In this document: one piece after another, positions 52,144-61,291 of the stretch
How positions within the stretch are numbered: the stretch's first letter is position 1
Layout: each line of letters begins with the position of its first letter
NCBI RefSeq assembly: GCF_000427365.1
Contig: NZ_KE386488.1
Coordinates: forward strand, 2,143,882 to 2,207,881
Length of the DNA stretch: 64,000 nt
Reading direction: 5' to 3'
From: Rikenella microfusus DSM 15922
GTDB lineage: Bacteria; Bacteroidota; Bacteroidia; Bacteroidales; Rikenellaceae
Notes under the pieces: model-generated
Seen by the model: the letters and a program-made list of their open reading frames with translations, nothing else
The model's database searches: none
What the model was told of the DNA's origin: nothing
Position numbers and translations under genes: made by a program

Positions 52144-52546
52144 TTAAAGCATAATCAGAATGGAACCCGCAAGGACCATCAATCCGCCGATTAACGTTTT
52201 CGGGTCGGCCGGTTCGCCGAGGACGACAATCCCTAACAGTATGGTGAACGTCACGCTGAGTTTGTCGCTCGGCACGACTTTGGAGGCTGTAGTGCTTTAA
52301 AATAGAAGAGCCAGGAAAGCCCCGTGGCGATTCCCGACAGCACCAAAAAGAGCAGGTTGTGTCCGGACAGTGTTCTGGCTTCGTGGAAGTGACCGGAGAA
52401 AATGACGATCTCCCACGTAATCAGCAGAATCACGGCGGTACGCACGGCTGTGCGAGATTCGAATTCACGCTTCGCGCTCCGACTTTGAACAGTATGGCGG
52501 TCAGGGCGGCGAACAGGGCCGGGAGTATGGCATACCATTTCCACAT
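52144..52546 (-). pseudogene. EamA/DMT-family transporter with two frameshifts
   Basis: Three consecutive pieces in different frames rebuild one ~140-residue EamA protein: MWKWYAILPALFAALTAILF with FKVG...NSNLA (from 52546), then AVRTAVILLITWEIVIFSGH through LSWLFYFKALQ, then ASKVVPSDKLSVTFTILLGI through PADPKTLIGG to the stop at 52144. The breaks fall near 52460 and 52288, each a small deletion relative to the family's usual text ('YFKALQ-GEASKVVP'). It was probably a small drug/metabolite exporter. Two sequencing errors are the alternative. Confidence 0.8.
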
Positions 52547-52566
52547 GCCTGAGAAGAAAAACAGAC

Positions 52567-53751
52567 TTATAAATAGGTGGCGACGACCTGTTTGGCGAAA
52601 CGCGTTTCCAGCGTCCGGGCGATCGCTCCCAATACCTTGCGCCGCAGGATCAGCGTCTCTTTGTCCGCCGCCGCGGTATTGCTTTTGCGCATGCCCACCA
52701 CCAGCTCGATCCGGTCCGAAGAGAGCAGTATTTCGCAAATATGGTACGCCGGGCCTCGTCCTGTCGGCATCTCGGCATAATTTTCCAGGATTTCCAATAC
52801 TTTGCTCAACGTGAGCAATCCTTCGGTCGTCAGGTCCACCCCGTCGATCTCCCACTGGGGCGGCAGTTCGGGGTCGGTCGAAGTCAGTTGCCGCCGCAGC
52901 CCCGTCTTCCAATAGCCCGCGATCTGCTCCGCCAGCAGGTGGCCGCAGATGATCTTCCGGCCGTCGAAAGTCCGGATACGTTCGGCCAGCGAAGCGATGT
53001 CCGACGTGAGCGACGGCGGGCAGGAACACAGCAGCGTTTTGCGCGGTTCGCGGATGTGGACGGCCACGCAGCTGATGTCGTCTTTCGGGATGTCCGCGTC
53101 GTTGCCCACCGCACGGTCCAGTATCCGTCCGGCCAGGGCGGACGGCGAAACGGACGGATCGCCGCGCAGCAATTCGCCGAGGTACGCTGCGACATTGTCC
53201 CGGCCCCAGCCGAACGGATACCGGTCGGTGCCCAGGCCGCTCTGCGTCACGCCGTCGGTCGTCAGCACGATGCGGTCGCCGCGGCGCATGGCGAAACTGC
53301 CGGTATGGAAAGTCTGCGTGCGGCCCGTTTGCGGGTGGCTGTAGGGGTGAGCCTTGCGCCCGATCTCCAGCGGCTCGCCTCCCCGGAATACGAAAGCCTG
53401 CGGATTGTCGTATTCGATCAGGCGGACGATGCCGCTGCGGTGGTCGATATCCACGATGGTAAACGTGGAATAACTGATTTTCCGGATACTGCATACCGGC
53501 AGGGTTTGCATCACGGTACGCGCCGTCTCCTCGATGGATTGCGGCGCGCCGGCCATCCCCATGAAGATCGAAGCGGTCAGCGTCGATAGCAGGTGGGCCT
53601 TGACGCCGTGGCCCATCCCGTCGGAGAGTACCAGTACCGTATGGCCGTGGGCCGGAAACTGCCGTTGCAGGAAACTGTCGCCGCACGGGGCTTCGTTGCC
53701 GCAGCAGGCCTGTTTACAGACCGTTTCCACGAAAAGGCCGGAGGTATTCAT
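52567..53751 (-). CDS. SpoIIE-family serine phosphatase
   Basis: 394 residues. The PP2C/SpoIIE domain occupies about residues 1-235: metal-binding LSDGMGHGVKAH, IVLTTDGVTQSG and DDISCVAVHI. A second domain follows (residues ~245-394, RTFDGRKIICGHLLAEQIAG on) without catalytic motifs that I recognise. Close relatives sit next to [FeFe] hydrogenase-like sensors in anaerobes, but no hydrogenase is here. It overlaps the PAS gene by 4 bases (ATGA), so the two products are likely a sensor-phosphatase pair. Confidence 0.88.
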   Translation of the reverse strand: MNTSGLFVETVCKQACCGNEAPCGDSFLQRQFPAHGHTVLVLSDGMGHGVKAHLLSTLTASIFMGMAGAPQSIEETARTVMQTLPVCSIRKISYSTFTIVDIDHRSGIVRLIEYDNPQAFVFRGGEPLEIGRKAHPYSHPQTGRTQTFHTGSFAMRRGDRIVLTTDGVTQSGLGTDRYPFGWGRDNVAAYLGELLRGDPSVSPSALAGRILDRAVGNDADIPKDDISCVAVHIREPRKTLLCSCPPSLTSDIASLAERIRTFDGRKIICGHLLAEQIAGYWKTGLRRQLTSTDPELPPQWEIDGVDLTTEGLLTLSKVLEILENYAEMPTGRGPAYHICEILLSSDRIELVVGMRKSNTAAADKETLILRRKVLGAIARTLETRFAKQVVATYL

Positions 53752-54338
53752 CGCCGTTGTCCGTTTTCAGGTGCGACTTTCAATGCCCGAATCACCGACC
53801 CGATGCTCTTCGCGTTTTCCGATACCTCTTCGCCCAGCAGGAAAGCGACCTGCTGGATCATCCGGATGCTGCGGTCGGCCGTCTGCTGCAACCGTGCCGT
53901 CAGCTCCTCGACGCGGATGTCGGGATCGGCCAGATTTCTCAGCAGCACGATGGTCAGTTCCCCGCGCCGAATGTTATAGGCCGAAAAGGTGTAAGGCGTA
54001 CCGTTCCAGACGATGTCTTCCCGTTCTGTGTCTTCGCCCGACGCATGGACGGTTTCCGCCAGGGCGCAGAGTTCGTCCGGCAGTATGTCCCTTAACGGCA
54101 CTCCGGCCAGGGAGGGGGCGTTTTCGGCCCGCTGGGCGGCTTTGTAGCCGCCTGCCCGGACGAAAGGTTCGTTGGCGAGCAGGATTCCGGCCCCGGCTCC
54201 GATCGCGGCCGAGGGGGAGGGTAGTTTGCGGACCAGCGTATGCAGCGTTTCGATGCTGTCTTTTTCGCGTTCGCGCAGTCGGCGGTTTTCGGCTTCGAGC
54301 CGTTCGATGCGGCCGAGCAGTTCTTCCTGGGATGCCAT
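53748..54338 (-). CDS. PAS-domain protein like the C-terminus of sensory hydrogenase (HydS)
   Basis: 196 residues: coiled coil at 1-25 (LLGRIERLEAENRRLREREK), then a PAS fold (residues ~30-145, ending in ELTIVLLRNLADPDIRVEEL) and a C-terminal helix (RMIQQVAFLLGEEVSENAKS). This order, including 'VQQIAYLLGE..', is what I know from the C-terminal part of group C [FeFe] hydrogenases (HydS). Here the H-cluster and ferredoxin domains are absent. Start ATG 54338. Between a phosphoesterase (5-base gap) and the SpoIIE phosphatase (4-base overlap). Confidence 0.72.
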   Translation of the reverse strand: MASQEELLGRIERLEAENRRLREREKDSIETLHTLVRKLPSPSAAIGAGAGILLANEPFVRAGGYKAAQRAENAPSLAGVPLRDILPDELCALAETVHASGEDTEREDIVWNGTPYTFSAYNIRRGELTIVLLRNLADPDIRVEELTARLQQTADRSIRMIQQVAFLLGEEVSENAKSIGSVIRALKVAPENGQRR

Positions 54339-54343
54339 ATGCG

Positions 54344-55420
54344 TCAATCGAGAACGATGTCGAACTGGTCGTAAGGGGCCGTGCGCCATGCCTTGTCGCA
54401 GGACAGGGCCGAAACGGCCAGCAGGGGCGAGAAGGTGCGGACTTTGATCGTCTTTCCGTCGGGCATGAATTCGAGGATGCGCAACCATCCGTCTCCGCCG
54501 TTTCCGTGCCACTGGTTATCGGCCGTCTGGGCGTTGAACATCATCTGGGCGACCGTCCGGCCCGCCGCATTGCGGTCGGTGCGGAAGCTGACATTGCCCT
54601 CGTAATCGCTGATTTCGCATTCGTGGCCGCACAGCACCAGCCGGATGTTGGGAGACGGGACGACCAGTTTTTCGAAGATGGCTTTCCCGTAATTGGCCGG
54701 CGAAATCAGGTAATTTTCTTTCTCGATGTGCCTGCCTGTCCACGACAGGTAAGAATGGGTCAGCAGGATTACTTTGGAGTCCTTGTATTTCGGTTGCGCG
54801 ACCAGCTCTTTGGCCCACTTGATGGCCTCGTCGCGGGGGGCGAATTCCAGCGATACGACCAGCAGTTTTCCCCAGGTGTCGCTTTCGAACTCGTAAGCGG
54901 CGTTTTCCAGCGTGGGGATCCCTTTGTAGTTCAGTCCGGTCGAGACGAGCGACTTGCGCCACAGCGGGTTGCGTTCGCTGGGGAAGTAGTCCGGGAACCG
55001 GCTCATCCGGTTTTCCGAACGGTAGTAGCCGTAGTCGTGGTTACCCGTACAGAGCACGTAAGGCAGCCGGTTGTCGAGGCGTTCGAAAGCGCGCGAAGCG
55101 GCACGCCATTGCTCCTCGCTGGTCTGGTTGCCGTTCACGCCGTCCGGGATGCGCGTTTCGTTCTGTTCCACCAGGTCGCCGGTGCAGATCACGGTTTTCA
55201 CCCGGAGCGAGTCGGCGTTATTGACGCACCAGGCCGTCATCAGTTCGAAAATGGGTTGGTTGGCGTCGAATTTGGTATAACTCTGCGGATCGGGCAGCAG
55301 GATCATCGAAAACGATTCCGGGTTTTCGAGTTTGGGTCGCAGCGGCAGCACCTGCGCGTCGGCGGGCATGAGGCTCGCGCCCGACAACAGGGCGGCCAGA
55401 CAGAAAAATCTGAGTTTCAT
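54344..55420 (-). CDS. Exported calcineurin-like metallophosphoesterase
   Basis: 358 residues, signal peptide 1-22 (MKLRFFCLAALLSGASLMPA). Metal motifs: LLPDPQSY (Asp-x-Gln in place of Asp-x-His), CTGDLVEQ, CTGNHDYGYY, LLTHSYLSW, LCGHECE. It should hydrolyse a phosphoester in the periplasm or outside; the substrate is unknown. It is the first gene of a three-gene row with the PAS and SpoIIE genes, though its location in another compartment makes a functional tie uncertain. Confidence 0.88.
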   Translation of the reverse strand: MKLRFFCLAALLSGASLMPADAQVLPLRPKLENPESFSMILLPDPQSYTKFDANQPIFELMTAWCVNNADSLRVKTVICTGDLVEQNETRIPDGVNGNQTSEEQWRAASRAFERLDNRLPYVLCTGNHDYGYYRSENRMSRFPDYFPSERNPLWRKSLVSTGLNYKGIPTLENAAYEFESDTWGKLLVVSLEFAPRDEAIKWAKELVAQPKYKDSKVILLTHSYLSWTGRHIEKENYLISPANYGKAIFEKLVVPSPNIRLVLCGHECEISDYEGNVSFRTDRNAAGRTVAQMMFNAQTADNQWHGNGGDGWLRILEFMPDGKTIKVRTFSPLLAVSALSCDKAWRTAPYDQFDIVLD

Positions 55421-55491
55421 ATTCGGTTTGGGTCGGTTTGTTTGTGGATAGAATCGGGTGGTCAGGGTATCCGGCGATTCTCGTCCGATCC

Positions 55492-55533
55492 GTCAGCGGC
55501 CCGGCCGTCTTTCAGGACGGCCGGGCCGCTGAC
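55492..55533 (-). terminator. fhs hairpin terminator
   Basis: GTCAGCGGCCCGGCCGTC-tttcag-GACGGCCGGGCCGCTGAC, an 18-bp perfect stem 15 bases past the fhs stop; no T tract. Confidence 0.6.
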
Positions 55534-55547
55534 GGTCGCCGGGCGAT

Positions 55548-57218
55548 TTAGAAAAGTCCGGAAAGGTTGCCTTCGTCGTCGATGTCGATATGTTCGGCCG
55601 CCGGTTCTTCAGGCAGGCCCGGCATACGCATGATTTCGCCCGTGATCGGGATCAGGAATCCCGCCCCGGCGGCGATTTCGATGTCGCGCACCGTAATGAC
55701 GAAATCTTTGGGCCGTCCCAGCAGAGCCGGATTGTCCGACAGCGACTTCTGCGTCTTCGCCATGCAGATCGCCAGAGCGTCCAGTCCCAGATCGGCGATG
55801 CGTTTCAGGGCGTTTTTCGCTTTCGGCGTATAATCGACGGCTTCGGCCCCGTATATGTTTTTGGCGATCGTTTCCACTTTTCGGGTCACCGGTTCGTCCA
55901 GCGGGTAGAGCGGTTTGAACTGCGGACAGCAGTGGTCGGCCGTCTCCGCCACCAGTCCGGCCAGCTCTTCGGTTCCGGCGCCGCCCTGTCCCCATACGTC
56001 CGCCACCGCGCACGGCACTCCGCGCATCGTGCAATAATCCCGGATGAATTGCAGCTCCTCGTCGCTGTCCGTGGCGAACTTGTTGATCGCCACCACCGGC
56101 GAAAGACCGAACAGGCCGATGTTCTCGATATGTTTCTGCAAATTGACGATACCCCGTTCCAGCGCTTCCACGTCCGGCGTTTTCAGCTCTTTCAGCGGTT
56201 GGCCTCCGTGGTATTTCAACGCCCGCACCGTCGCCACGAGCACCACCGCATTGGGCGACAGGCCCGCGGCCCGGCACTTGATGTCCAGGAATTTTTCAGC
56301 CCCCAGGTCGAAGCCGAAGCCTGCTTCCGTCACCGTATAGTCCGTCAGCGAGAGCGACATCTCGGTGGCCACCACCGTATTGGTCCCTTGGGCGATGTTG
56401 GCGAACGGCCCGCCGTGGATCAGCGCCGGAGTCCCTTCGAGGGTCTGCACCAGGTTCGGTTTGATCGCGTCTTTCAGCAGCGCCGCCATCGCCCCTTCCG
56501 CATGCAGGTCGCGGGCGTAAACCGGTTTTTTGTCGTAAGTGAAGCCGACGAAGATATTTCCCAGACGCCGTTTCAGGTCGGCGATGCTCGTGGCCAGGCA
56601 GAGGATCGCCATCACTTCCGAGGCGGCCGTAATGTCGAAGCCCGTCTCGCGCGGCACTCCGGACGCCGTGCCGCCCAGACCCGCCACGATGTGGCGCAGC
56701 GACCGGTCGTTCATGTCCATCACCCGTTTCCAGGAGATCGTGCGGGGATCCAGCCCCAGGGAACGGGTCTTGCTTTGTATGTTGTTGTCGATCAAGGCGG
56801 CCAGCAGGTTGTGCGCCTTTTCGATCGCCGCGAAGTCGCCCGTGAAGTGGAGGTTGATGTCCTCCATCGGGAGTACCTGCGACAGGCCGCCTCCGGTGGC
56901 TCCTCCCTTCAGCCCGAAAACCGGCCCCAGCGAAGGTTCGCGCAGTACTACGCACGAGCGTTTGCCGATCCGGTTCAGCGCCTGCGAAAGCCCGATGGAG
57001 ACCGTCGTCTTGCCTTCGCCGGCCGGAGTGGGCGAAATGGCCGATACGAGGATCAGTTTGGCGTTTTTTCGTTTCTCCCGGTCGATATACGACAGCGGCA
57101 CTTTGGCCTTGTATTTTCCGTACAGTTCGAGGTCGTCGGGGGCGATACCCAGCTGCCGGGCCACTTCCGTGACCGGTTTCATCCGCACCGAGCGGGCGAT
57201 TTCGATATCTGTCTTCAT
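55548..57218 (-). CDS. fhs: Formate-tetrahydrofolate ligase
   Basis: 556 residues, matching the usual 555-560. The N-terminal domain has the P-loop-like SPTPAGEGKTTVSIGL and CVVLREPSLGPVFGLKGGAT; also DINLHFTGDFAAIEKAHNLL and AGLSPNAVVLVATVRALKYHGG. It makes 10-formyl-THF from formate and ATP, feeding purine and one-carbon metabolism. I start at ATG 57218 (MKTDIEIARS), the family start; two further in-frame ATGs lie upstream. TATATTTG at 57267-57274 (minus strand) may be its -7 box. Divergent from the glycosyltransferase. Confidence 0.96.
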   Translation of the reverse strand: MKTDIEIARSVRMKPVTEVARQLGIAPDDLELYGKYKAKVPLSYIDREKRKNAKLILVSAISPTPAGEGKTTVSIGLSQALNRIGKRSCVVLREPSLGPVFGLKGGATGGGLSQVLPMEDINLHFTGDFAAIEKAHNLLAALIDNNIQSKTRSLGLDPRTISWKRVMDMNDRSLRHIVAGLGGTASGVPRETGFDITAASEVMAILCLATSIADLKRRLGNIFVGFTYDKKPVYARDLHAEGAMAALLKDAIKPNLVQTLEGTPALIHGGPFANIAQGTNTVVATEMSLSLTDYTVTEAGFGFDLGAEKFLDIKCRAAGLSPNAVVLVATVRALKYHGGQPLKELKTPDVEALERGIVNLQKHIENIGLFGLSPVVAINKFATDSDEELQFIRDYCTMRGVPCAVADVWGQGGAGTEELAGLVAETADHCCPQFKPLYPLDEPVTRKVETIAKNIYGAEAVDYTPKAKNALKRIADLGLDALAICMAKTQKSLSDNPALLGRPKDFVITVRDIEIAAGAGFLIPITGEIMRMPGLPEEPAAEHIDIDDEGNLSGLF

Positions 57219-57322
57219 AGCGGTTGTATGGTTTGGAATTTTAATATTCATGGTAGATTGACCAATCAAATATAATACCTTTTTCGTATATTAGTGGTTT
57301 AAATCAGAAACAGGAGCATCGT

Positions 57323-58468
57323 ATGAAAATCCGCATACTCGGTCCGGCGCATCCCTACCGGGGAGGAATCGCTAAGTTCAACGAGGTACTGGCCGCCTCT
57401 TTCGGGCGCGAAGGACACGACGTGAAGATCGTCAGCTTCACGCTGCAATATCCTGCGTTCCTCTTTCCGGGCCGGACGCAATATACCCGGATGGCGGCTC
57501 CGGAGGGGGTCGCCATCGAGCGGCGCATCAATTCGGTGAACCCGCTGAACTGGCCTGCCGTGGGACGAGAGATCGCCCGCGAGCGGCCCGATCTGCTCAT
57601 TCCCCGTTTCTGGATGCCTTTCATGGGGCCTTCGCTGGGAACGATCGCGCGTACCGTGCGGCGCCATTCGCCCCGGACGCGCGTCGTCGCTCTGGCCGAC
57701 AATATCGTGCCGCACGAGCACCGGCCCGGCGACCGGCCGCTGACCGGTTATTTTCTCCGGCAGACCGACGCGGTTGTCTATATGTCGGACGAGGTGGGGC
57801 GCGACCTCGATTCGTTCGGTTACCGGGGGCTGAAGGCGATGACGCCGCATCCGATTTACGACGTTTACGGCCCGCCGGTATCCAAGGCGGAGGCCTGCGA
57901 AGCCCTGAGGCTCGACCCGGCGACGGATTATGTCCTCTTTTTCGGTTTTATCCGGGATTACAAGGGACTCGACCTGTTGCTGGAGGCTTGGGCGAGGCTC
58001 CGGGCGGAGGGAAAGACCGGCGGGAAAAAACTGTTGATCGGCGGGGAATATTACGGGAACAAGGAGAAATACGATACCCTGATCCGGTCGTTGGGACTGG
58101 CGGATGAGGTGATCGTCCACGACCGGTATATCGACGAAAACGAGGTGCGCCACTATTTCGGGGCCGCCGACCTGGTGGTACAGCCCTACAAGAGCGCGAC
58201 GCAGAGCGGAGTGACGCAGATCGCCTACCATTTCGGCGTGCCGATGGTCGTCACCCGCGTGGGCGGCCTGCCGGAGATCGTTCCGGACGGACGGACGGGC
58301 TATGTCGTCGATGTGGACCCCGGAGCCATCGCGGAGGCGATAGCCCGGTTTTACGATCAGCGCAAGGCGGAGGAGTTCCGCGCCTGTATCGGAATCGAAA
58401 AAAAACGTTTCGGGTGGGAGGCCCTGACCGGGACTTTTTTCAGACTGTATGAGGAAATCGAAAAATAA
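57323..58468 (+). CDS. Glycosyltransferase family 4 protein
   Basis: 381 residues, GT-B fold. N-terminal domain MKIRILGPAHPYRGGIAKFN; C-terminal GT4 motifs LFFGFIRDYKGLDLLLEAW, the nucleotide-sugar site around VVQPYKSATQSGVTQIAYHF (E-x7-E-like region carrying Gln/Ser) and VTRVGGLPEIVPDGRTG. Cytosolic face of the membrane, unknown sugar and acceptor. It ends 10 bases before the peptidase start on the same strand. No polysaccharide locus surrounds it. Confidence 0.9.
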   Translation: MKIRILGPAHPYRGGIAKFNEVLAASFGREGHDVKIVSFTLQYPAFLFPGRTQYTRMAAPEGVAIERRINSVNPLNWPAVGREIARERPDLLIPRFWMPFMGPSLGTIARTVRRHSPRTRVVALADNIVPHEHRPGDRPLTGYFLRQTDAVVYMSDEVGRDLDSFGYRGLKAMTPHPIYDVYGPPVSKAEACEALRLDPATDYVLFFGFIRDYKGLDLLLEAWARLRAEGKTGGKKLLIGGEYYGNKEKYDTLIRSLGLADEVIVHDRYIDENEVRHYFGAADLVVQPYKSATQSGVTQIAYHFGVPMVVTRVGGLPEIVPDGRTGYVVDVDPGAIAEAIARFYDQRKAEEFRACIGIEKKRFGWEALTGTFFRLYEEIEK

Positions 58469-58478
58469 CCGATTGTTT

Positions 58479-59774
58479 ATGAAATACTTCAGGCTTACTT
58501 TCTCATTCCTGGCTCTGCTGCTGGCGGGGCTGGCCGTGGCCGGGGCCACGGAGCTGTACGACAGGCTGATCGCCCTGAAAGGGGTGGTTTCGGTCGAGGA
58601 ACTGGACAAAGGCTTTTTCGAGGAGCGTTATGTGGTGATGTTCGACCAGCCGCTCGACCACAAGAACCCTTCGAAAGGGCACTTCGAACAGCGTTTCGTG
58701 GTGGCCCATGCCGGTTTCGACCGCCCGACGGTGATCGTGACGGAAGGCTACGGCGGAGCGCGGGCGCTGAATCCGCGTTACCGGGAGGAGCTTTCGTCGA
58801 GACTGGGCGCGAACCAGATCTTCGTGGAGCACCGTTATTTCGGGGAATCGACGCCTTCGCCGCGCAACTGGGATTACCTGAACGCCGAAAACGCGGCTGC
58901 CGACCTGCATGCCGTGCGGCAGGCGCTCGCGGCGGTCTATCCGGAAAAGTGGGTCGGCACGGGGGTCAGCAAGGGGGGCGAAAATTCGCTGATCTACCGG
59001 ATGTACTATCCGCAGGACGTGGACGTGACGGTGGCTTACGTGGGGCCGATTTGTTTCGGGGTCGAGGACGGCCGGCACGAGCCGTTTCTTGAACGGGTCG
59101 GGACGGCCGAAGAACGGGCGGCGATCCGCGAATTCCAGACCGAAGTGCTGAAACGGCGCAAAGAGCTGGTGCCGCTGTTCGACGAGTATTGCAAATCGAA
59201 AGGTTACGAGTTCCGCACGAATATCGACGAGGTGTTCGATCTGTGCGTGCTGGAATATCCTTTTTCCATCTGGCAGTGGGGTACGGCCGTGAGCGTGATT
59301 CCCGCTTCGGACTCGCCGCATCAGGAGCTGCTCGACCATCTGACGGCGACTGTCTCGCCGGATTATTTCGCCGTCAGCGAGGAACCGTCGTTCTTCGTGC
59401 AGGCCCAGCGCGAACTGGGGTATTACGGGTACGATACGGCTCCGTTCGAGGGGTTGCTTTCGATCAAAAACGCCAAAGGTTACCTGCCGCGCATCCTGTT
59501 GCCGGACGATGCCCGGCGAATCCGGTTCAGCGACGCGCTCTCCCGGAAAATAACCGCTTTCTACAAGACCAACGACCCGAAGGTGATCTGCATATACGGA
59601 CAGAACGACCCGTGGAGCGCGGCGATGCTCGATACGACGGCGTTCGACGGCAAGCAGAATATGAAGCTGATCGTCGAACCCGGAGGCAGCCACCGCGCGC
59701 GTATCAAGACGCAGAGCGACGAAGTGCAGAACCAGATATGGAAAACGATCGAAGGCTGGCTTTTCGGGATTTAA
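58479..59774 (+). CDS. Exported S37-type (PS-10) aminopeptidase
   Basis: 431 residues, signal peptide about 1-22. Alpha/beta hydrolase related to peptidase family S37/S28 prolyl tri/tetrapeptidyl aminopeptidases: FDQPLDHKNPSKGHFEQRF, FVEHRYFGESTPSPRNW, nucleophile Ser164 in GTGVSKGGENS, Asp in CIYGQNDPWSA and His in EPGGSHRARI. It likely cleaves short peptides from the N-terminus of proline-containing substrates outside the cytoplasm. Start at ATG 58479, where the signal peptide begins; likely co-transcribed with the glycosyltransferase. Confidence 0.87.
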   Translation: MKYFRLTFSFLALLLAGLAVAGATELYDRLIALKGVVSVEELDKGFFEERYVVMFDQPLDHKNPSKGHFEQRFVVAHAGFDRPTVIVTEGYGGARALNPRYREELSSRLGANQIFVEHRYFGESTPSPRNWDYLNAENAAADLHAVRQALAAVYPEKWVGTGVSKGGENSLIYRMYYPQDVDVTVAYVGPICFGVEDGRHEPFLERVGTAEERAAIREFQTEVLKRRKELVPLFDEYCKSKGYEFRTNIDEVFDLCVLEYPFSIWQWGTAVSVIPASDSPHQELLDHLTATVSPDYFAVSEEPSFFVQAQRELGYYGYDTAPFEGLLSIKNAKGYLPRILLPDDARRIRFSDALSRKITAFYKTNDPKVICIYGQNDPWSAAMLDTTAFDGKQNMKLIVEPGGSHRARIKTQSDEVQNQIWKTIEGWLFGI

Positions 59775-59825
59775 AAGGCCTGATGTGTTTAGATTCGTTT
59801 CCGAGCTTGATGTTCGGAGGATCGC

Positions 59826-59856
59826 GCCTGCGCGGGCCCCGACCCGCGCAGGTGCG
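59826..59856. terminator. GC hairpin between peptidase and prmA
   Basis: GCCTGCGCGGG-ccccga-CCCGCGCAGGTGC hairpin about 50 bases past the peptidase stop; no T tract, so terminator function is uncertain. Confidence 0.4.
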
Positions 59857-59898
59857 GAGATACGGTGATTCTTTAGCGTTAATCGATAAGATAAAGAT

Positions 59899-60756
59899 AT
59901 GAACTACATCGAATATAACATCAACGTACCGAACCCCGAGGTGGGGGAGATCGTAGTGGCCGAATTGGCCGATATGGGTTTCGAGAGCTTTTCGGATTAC
60001 CTGCCCGACGGCTTTATGCCGGGCGCCGGGAGCGTAAAGTGTTATGTTCCGGCCGCCGCGGAGGCCGAGGGTGCGAATCATACCCGCATTCAAAATTTCC
60101 TGTACAACGAAGGACATCCCTACGAGCGGCAGGAGATCGAGCCGCAGAATTGGAACGCCGAGTGGGAGTCGCATTTCGAACCGATCGAGATCATGGGCGG
60201 CTCCTGTTATATCCGCGCCCCGTTCCATCCGGCGAAAGGGGCGGAATACGAGATCGTCATCATGCCGAAGATGTCGTTCGGCACGGGCCATCATGCCACG
60301 ACCTATCTGATGGCCGAGCAGATGCTGGCGTTGGACTTCGGCGGAGCGTCGGTGCTGGATATGGGCAGCGGGACGGGTATCCTGGCGATACTGGCGGCGC
60401 GGCGCGGCGCCGTGGTGGCGGATGCGGTGGACATCGACGAATGGGCATATGAAAATTGCCTCGAAAACATACAGGCCAACGGCGTGCAGACGGTCGTATG
60501 TCCCGTTCTCGGCGATGTGTCGGCCATCAAAGGCAAGGTGTACGACTATATCCTGGCTAATATCAATCGGAATATCCTGTTGGCGGATATGGCCGAGTAT
60601 GCCGCCGCTTTGCGCAGGGGAGGTCTGTTGCTGGTCAGCGGGATTCTGGAATTGGACGTGGATACGGTGATCGGCCGGGCGCGGAAACAGGGGCTGGAAC
60701 AGACGGCCGTGAATACCCGTGACGGCTGGGCGCAGATTACTTTCCAGAAAGCGTAG
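59899..60756 (+). CDS. prmA: Ribosomal protein L11 methyltransferase
   Basis: 285 residues: N-terminal L11-recognition domain (residues ~1-100) and a class I SAM domain with SFGTGHHATTYLMAEQML, VLDMGSGTGILAILAARRG, the acidic VDIDEWAYENCLENI and ANINRNILL (NPPY-like 'AN'). It trimethylates ribosomal protein L11. Length slightly under E. coli PrmA. Followed after four bases by a GNAT gene with a GTG start. Confidence 0.95.
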   Translation: MNYIEYNINVPNPEVGEIVVAELADMGFESFSDYLPDGFMPGAGSVKCYVPAAAEAEGANHTRIQNFLYNEGHPYERQEIEPQNWNAEWESHFEPIEIMGGSCYIRAPFHPAKGAEYEIVIMPKMSFGTGHHATTYLMAEQMLALDFGGASVLDMGSGTGILAILAARRGAVVADAVDIDEWAYENCLENIQANGVQTVVCPVLGDVSAIKGKVYDYILANINRNILLADMAEYAAALRRGGLLLVSGILELDVDTVIGRARKQGLEQTAVNTRDGWAQITFQKA

Positions 60757-60760
60757 TCGG

Positions 60761-61291
60761 GTGTTGTTGCAGGATGACCGTATCCGGCTGCGGGCCATGG
60801 AGCCGGACGATTGCGAGGCGATGTACCGTTGGGAGAACGATACGTCGCTGTGGACGTTCGGCGATGTTACGCGTCCGTTTTCCCGGGCGGTGTTGAGGGA
60901 TTTCATCGCCGATGCTTCGCTCGACATATATCATGCGCGGCAGCTCCGGTTGGTGATCGAACCGTTGTCTTGGCCGGAGGCGGTCGGCTGTGTCGATCTG
61001 TTCGCTTTCGACCCGCTGAACCGGCGGGCGGGAGTAGGGGTGCTGGTTTATGAACCGGATATGCGTAGGAAGGGATATGCTTTTTCGGCGTTGAAAATAG
61101 TGGCGGAGTATGCTTTCGGATATCTGGAGCTGCGGCAGTTGTGGGCCGATATTCCGGTTTCCAATACGGCGAGCCTCGGTTTGTTCGCAAAAGCGGGCTT
61201 TACCGGCGATACGGTGCGTCGGGAATGGGTTCGCCGCCATGACGGTACGTACGAAGATGCCCGTTTCGTGCAACTGTTCCGGAAATGGTAG
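60761..61291 (+). CDS. RimJ/RimL-type GNAT acetyltransferase
   Basis: 176 residues from a GTG start 4 bases after prmA. GNAT marks: IRLRAMEPDDCEAMYRWEND, AVGCVDLFAFDPLNRRAGVG, EPDMRRKGYAFSALKIV, then IPVSNTASLGLFAKAGF. RimJ/RimL-like enzymes acetylate protein N-termini or small amines; substrate unknown. Its stop codon (TGGTAGGTTTAAATG) is inside the left end of a cassette alpha, so the last residues may have been set by the insertion. Probably co-transcribed with prmA. Confidence 0.87.
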   Translation: MLLQDDRIRLRAMEPDDCEAMYRWENDTSLWTFGDVTRPFSRAVLRDFIADASLDIYHARQLRLVIEPLSWPEAVGCVDLFAFDPLNRRAGVGVLVYEPDMRRKGYAFSALKIVAEYAFGYLELRQLWADIPVSNTASLGLFAKAGFTGDTVRREWVRRHDGTYEDARFVQLFRKW

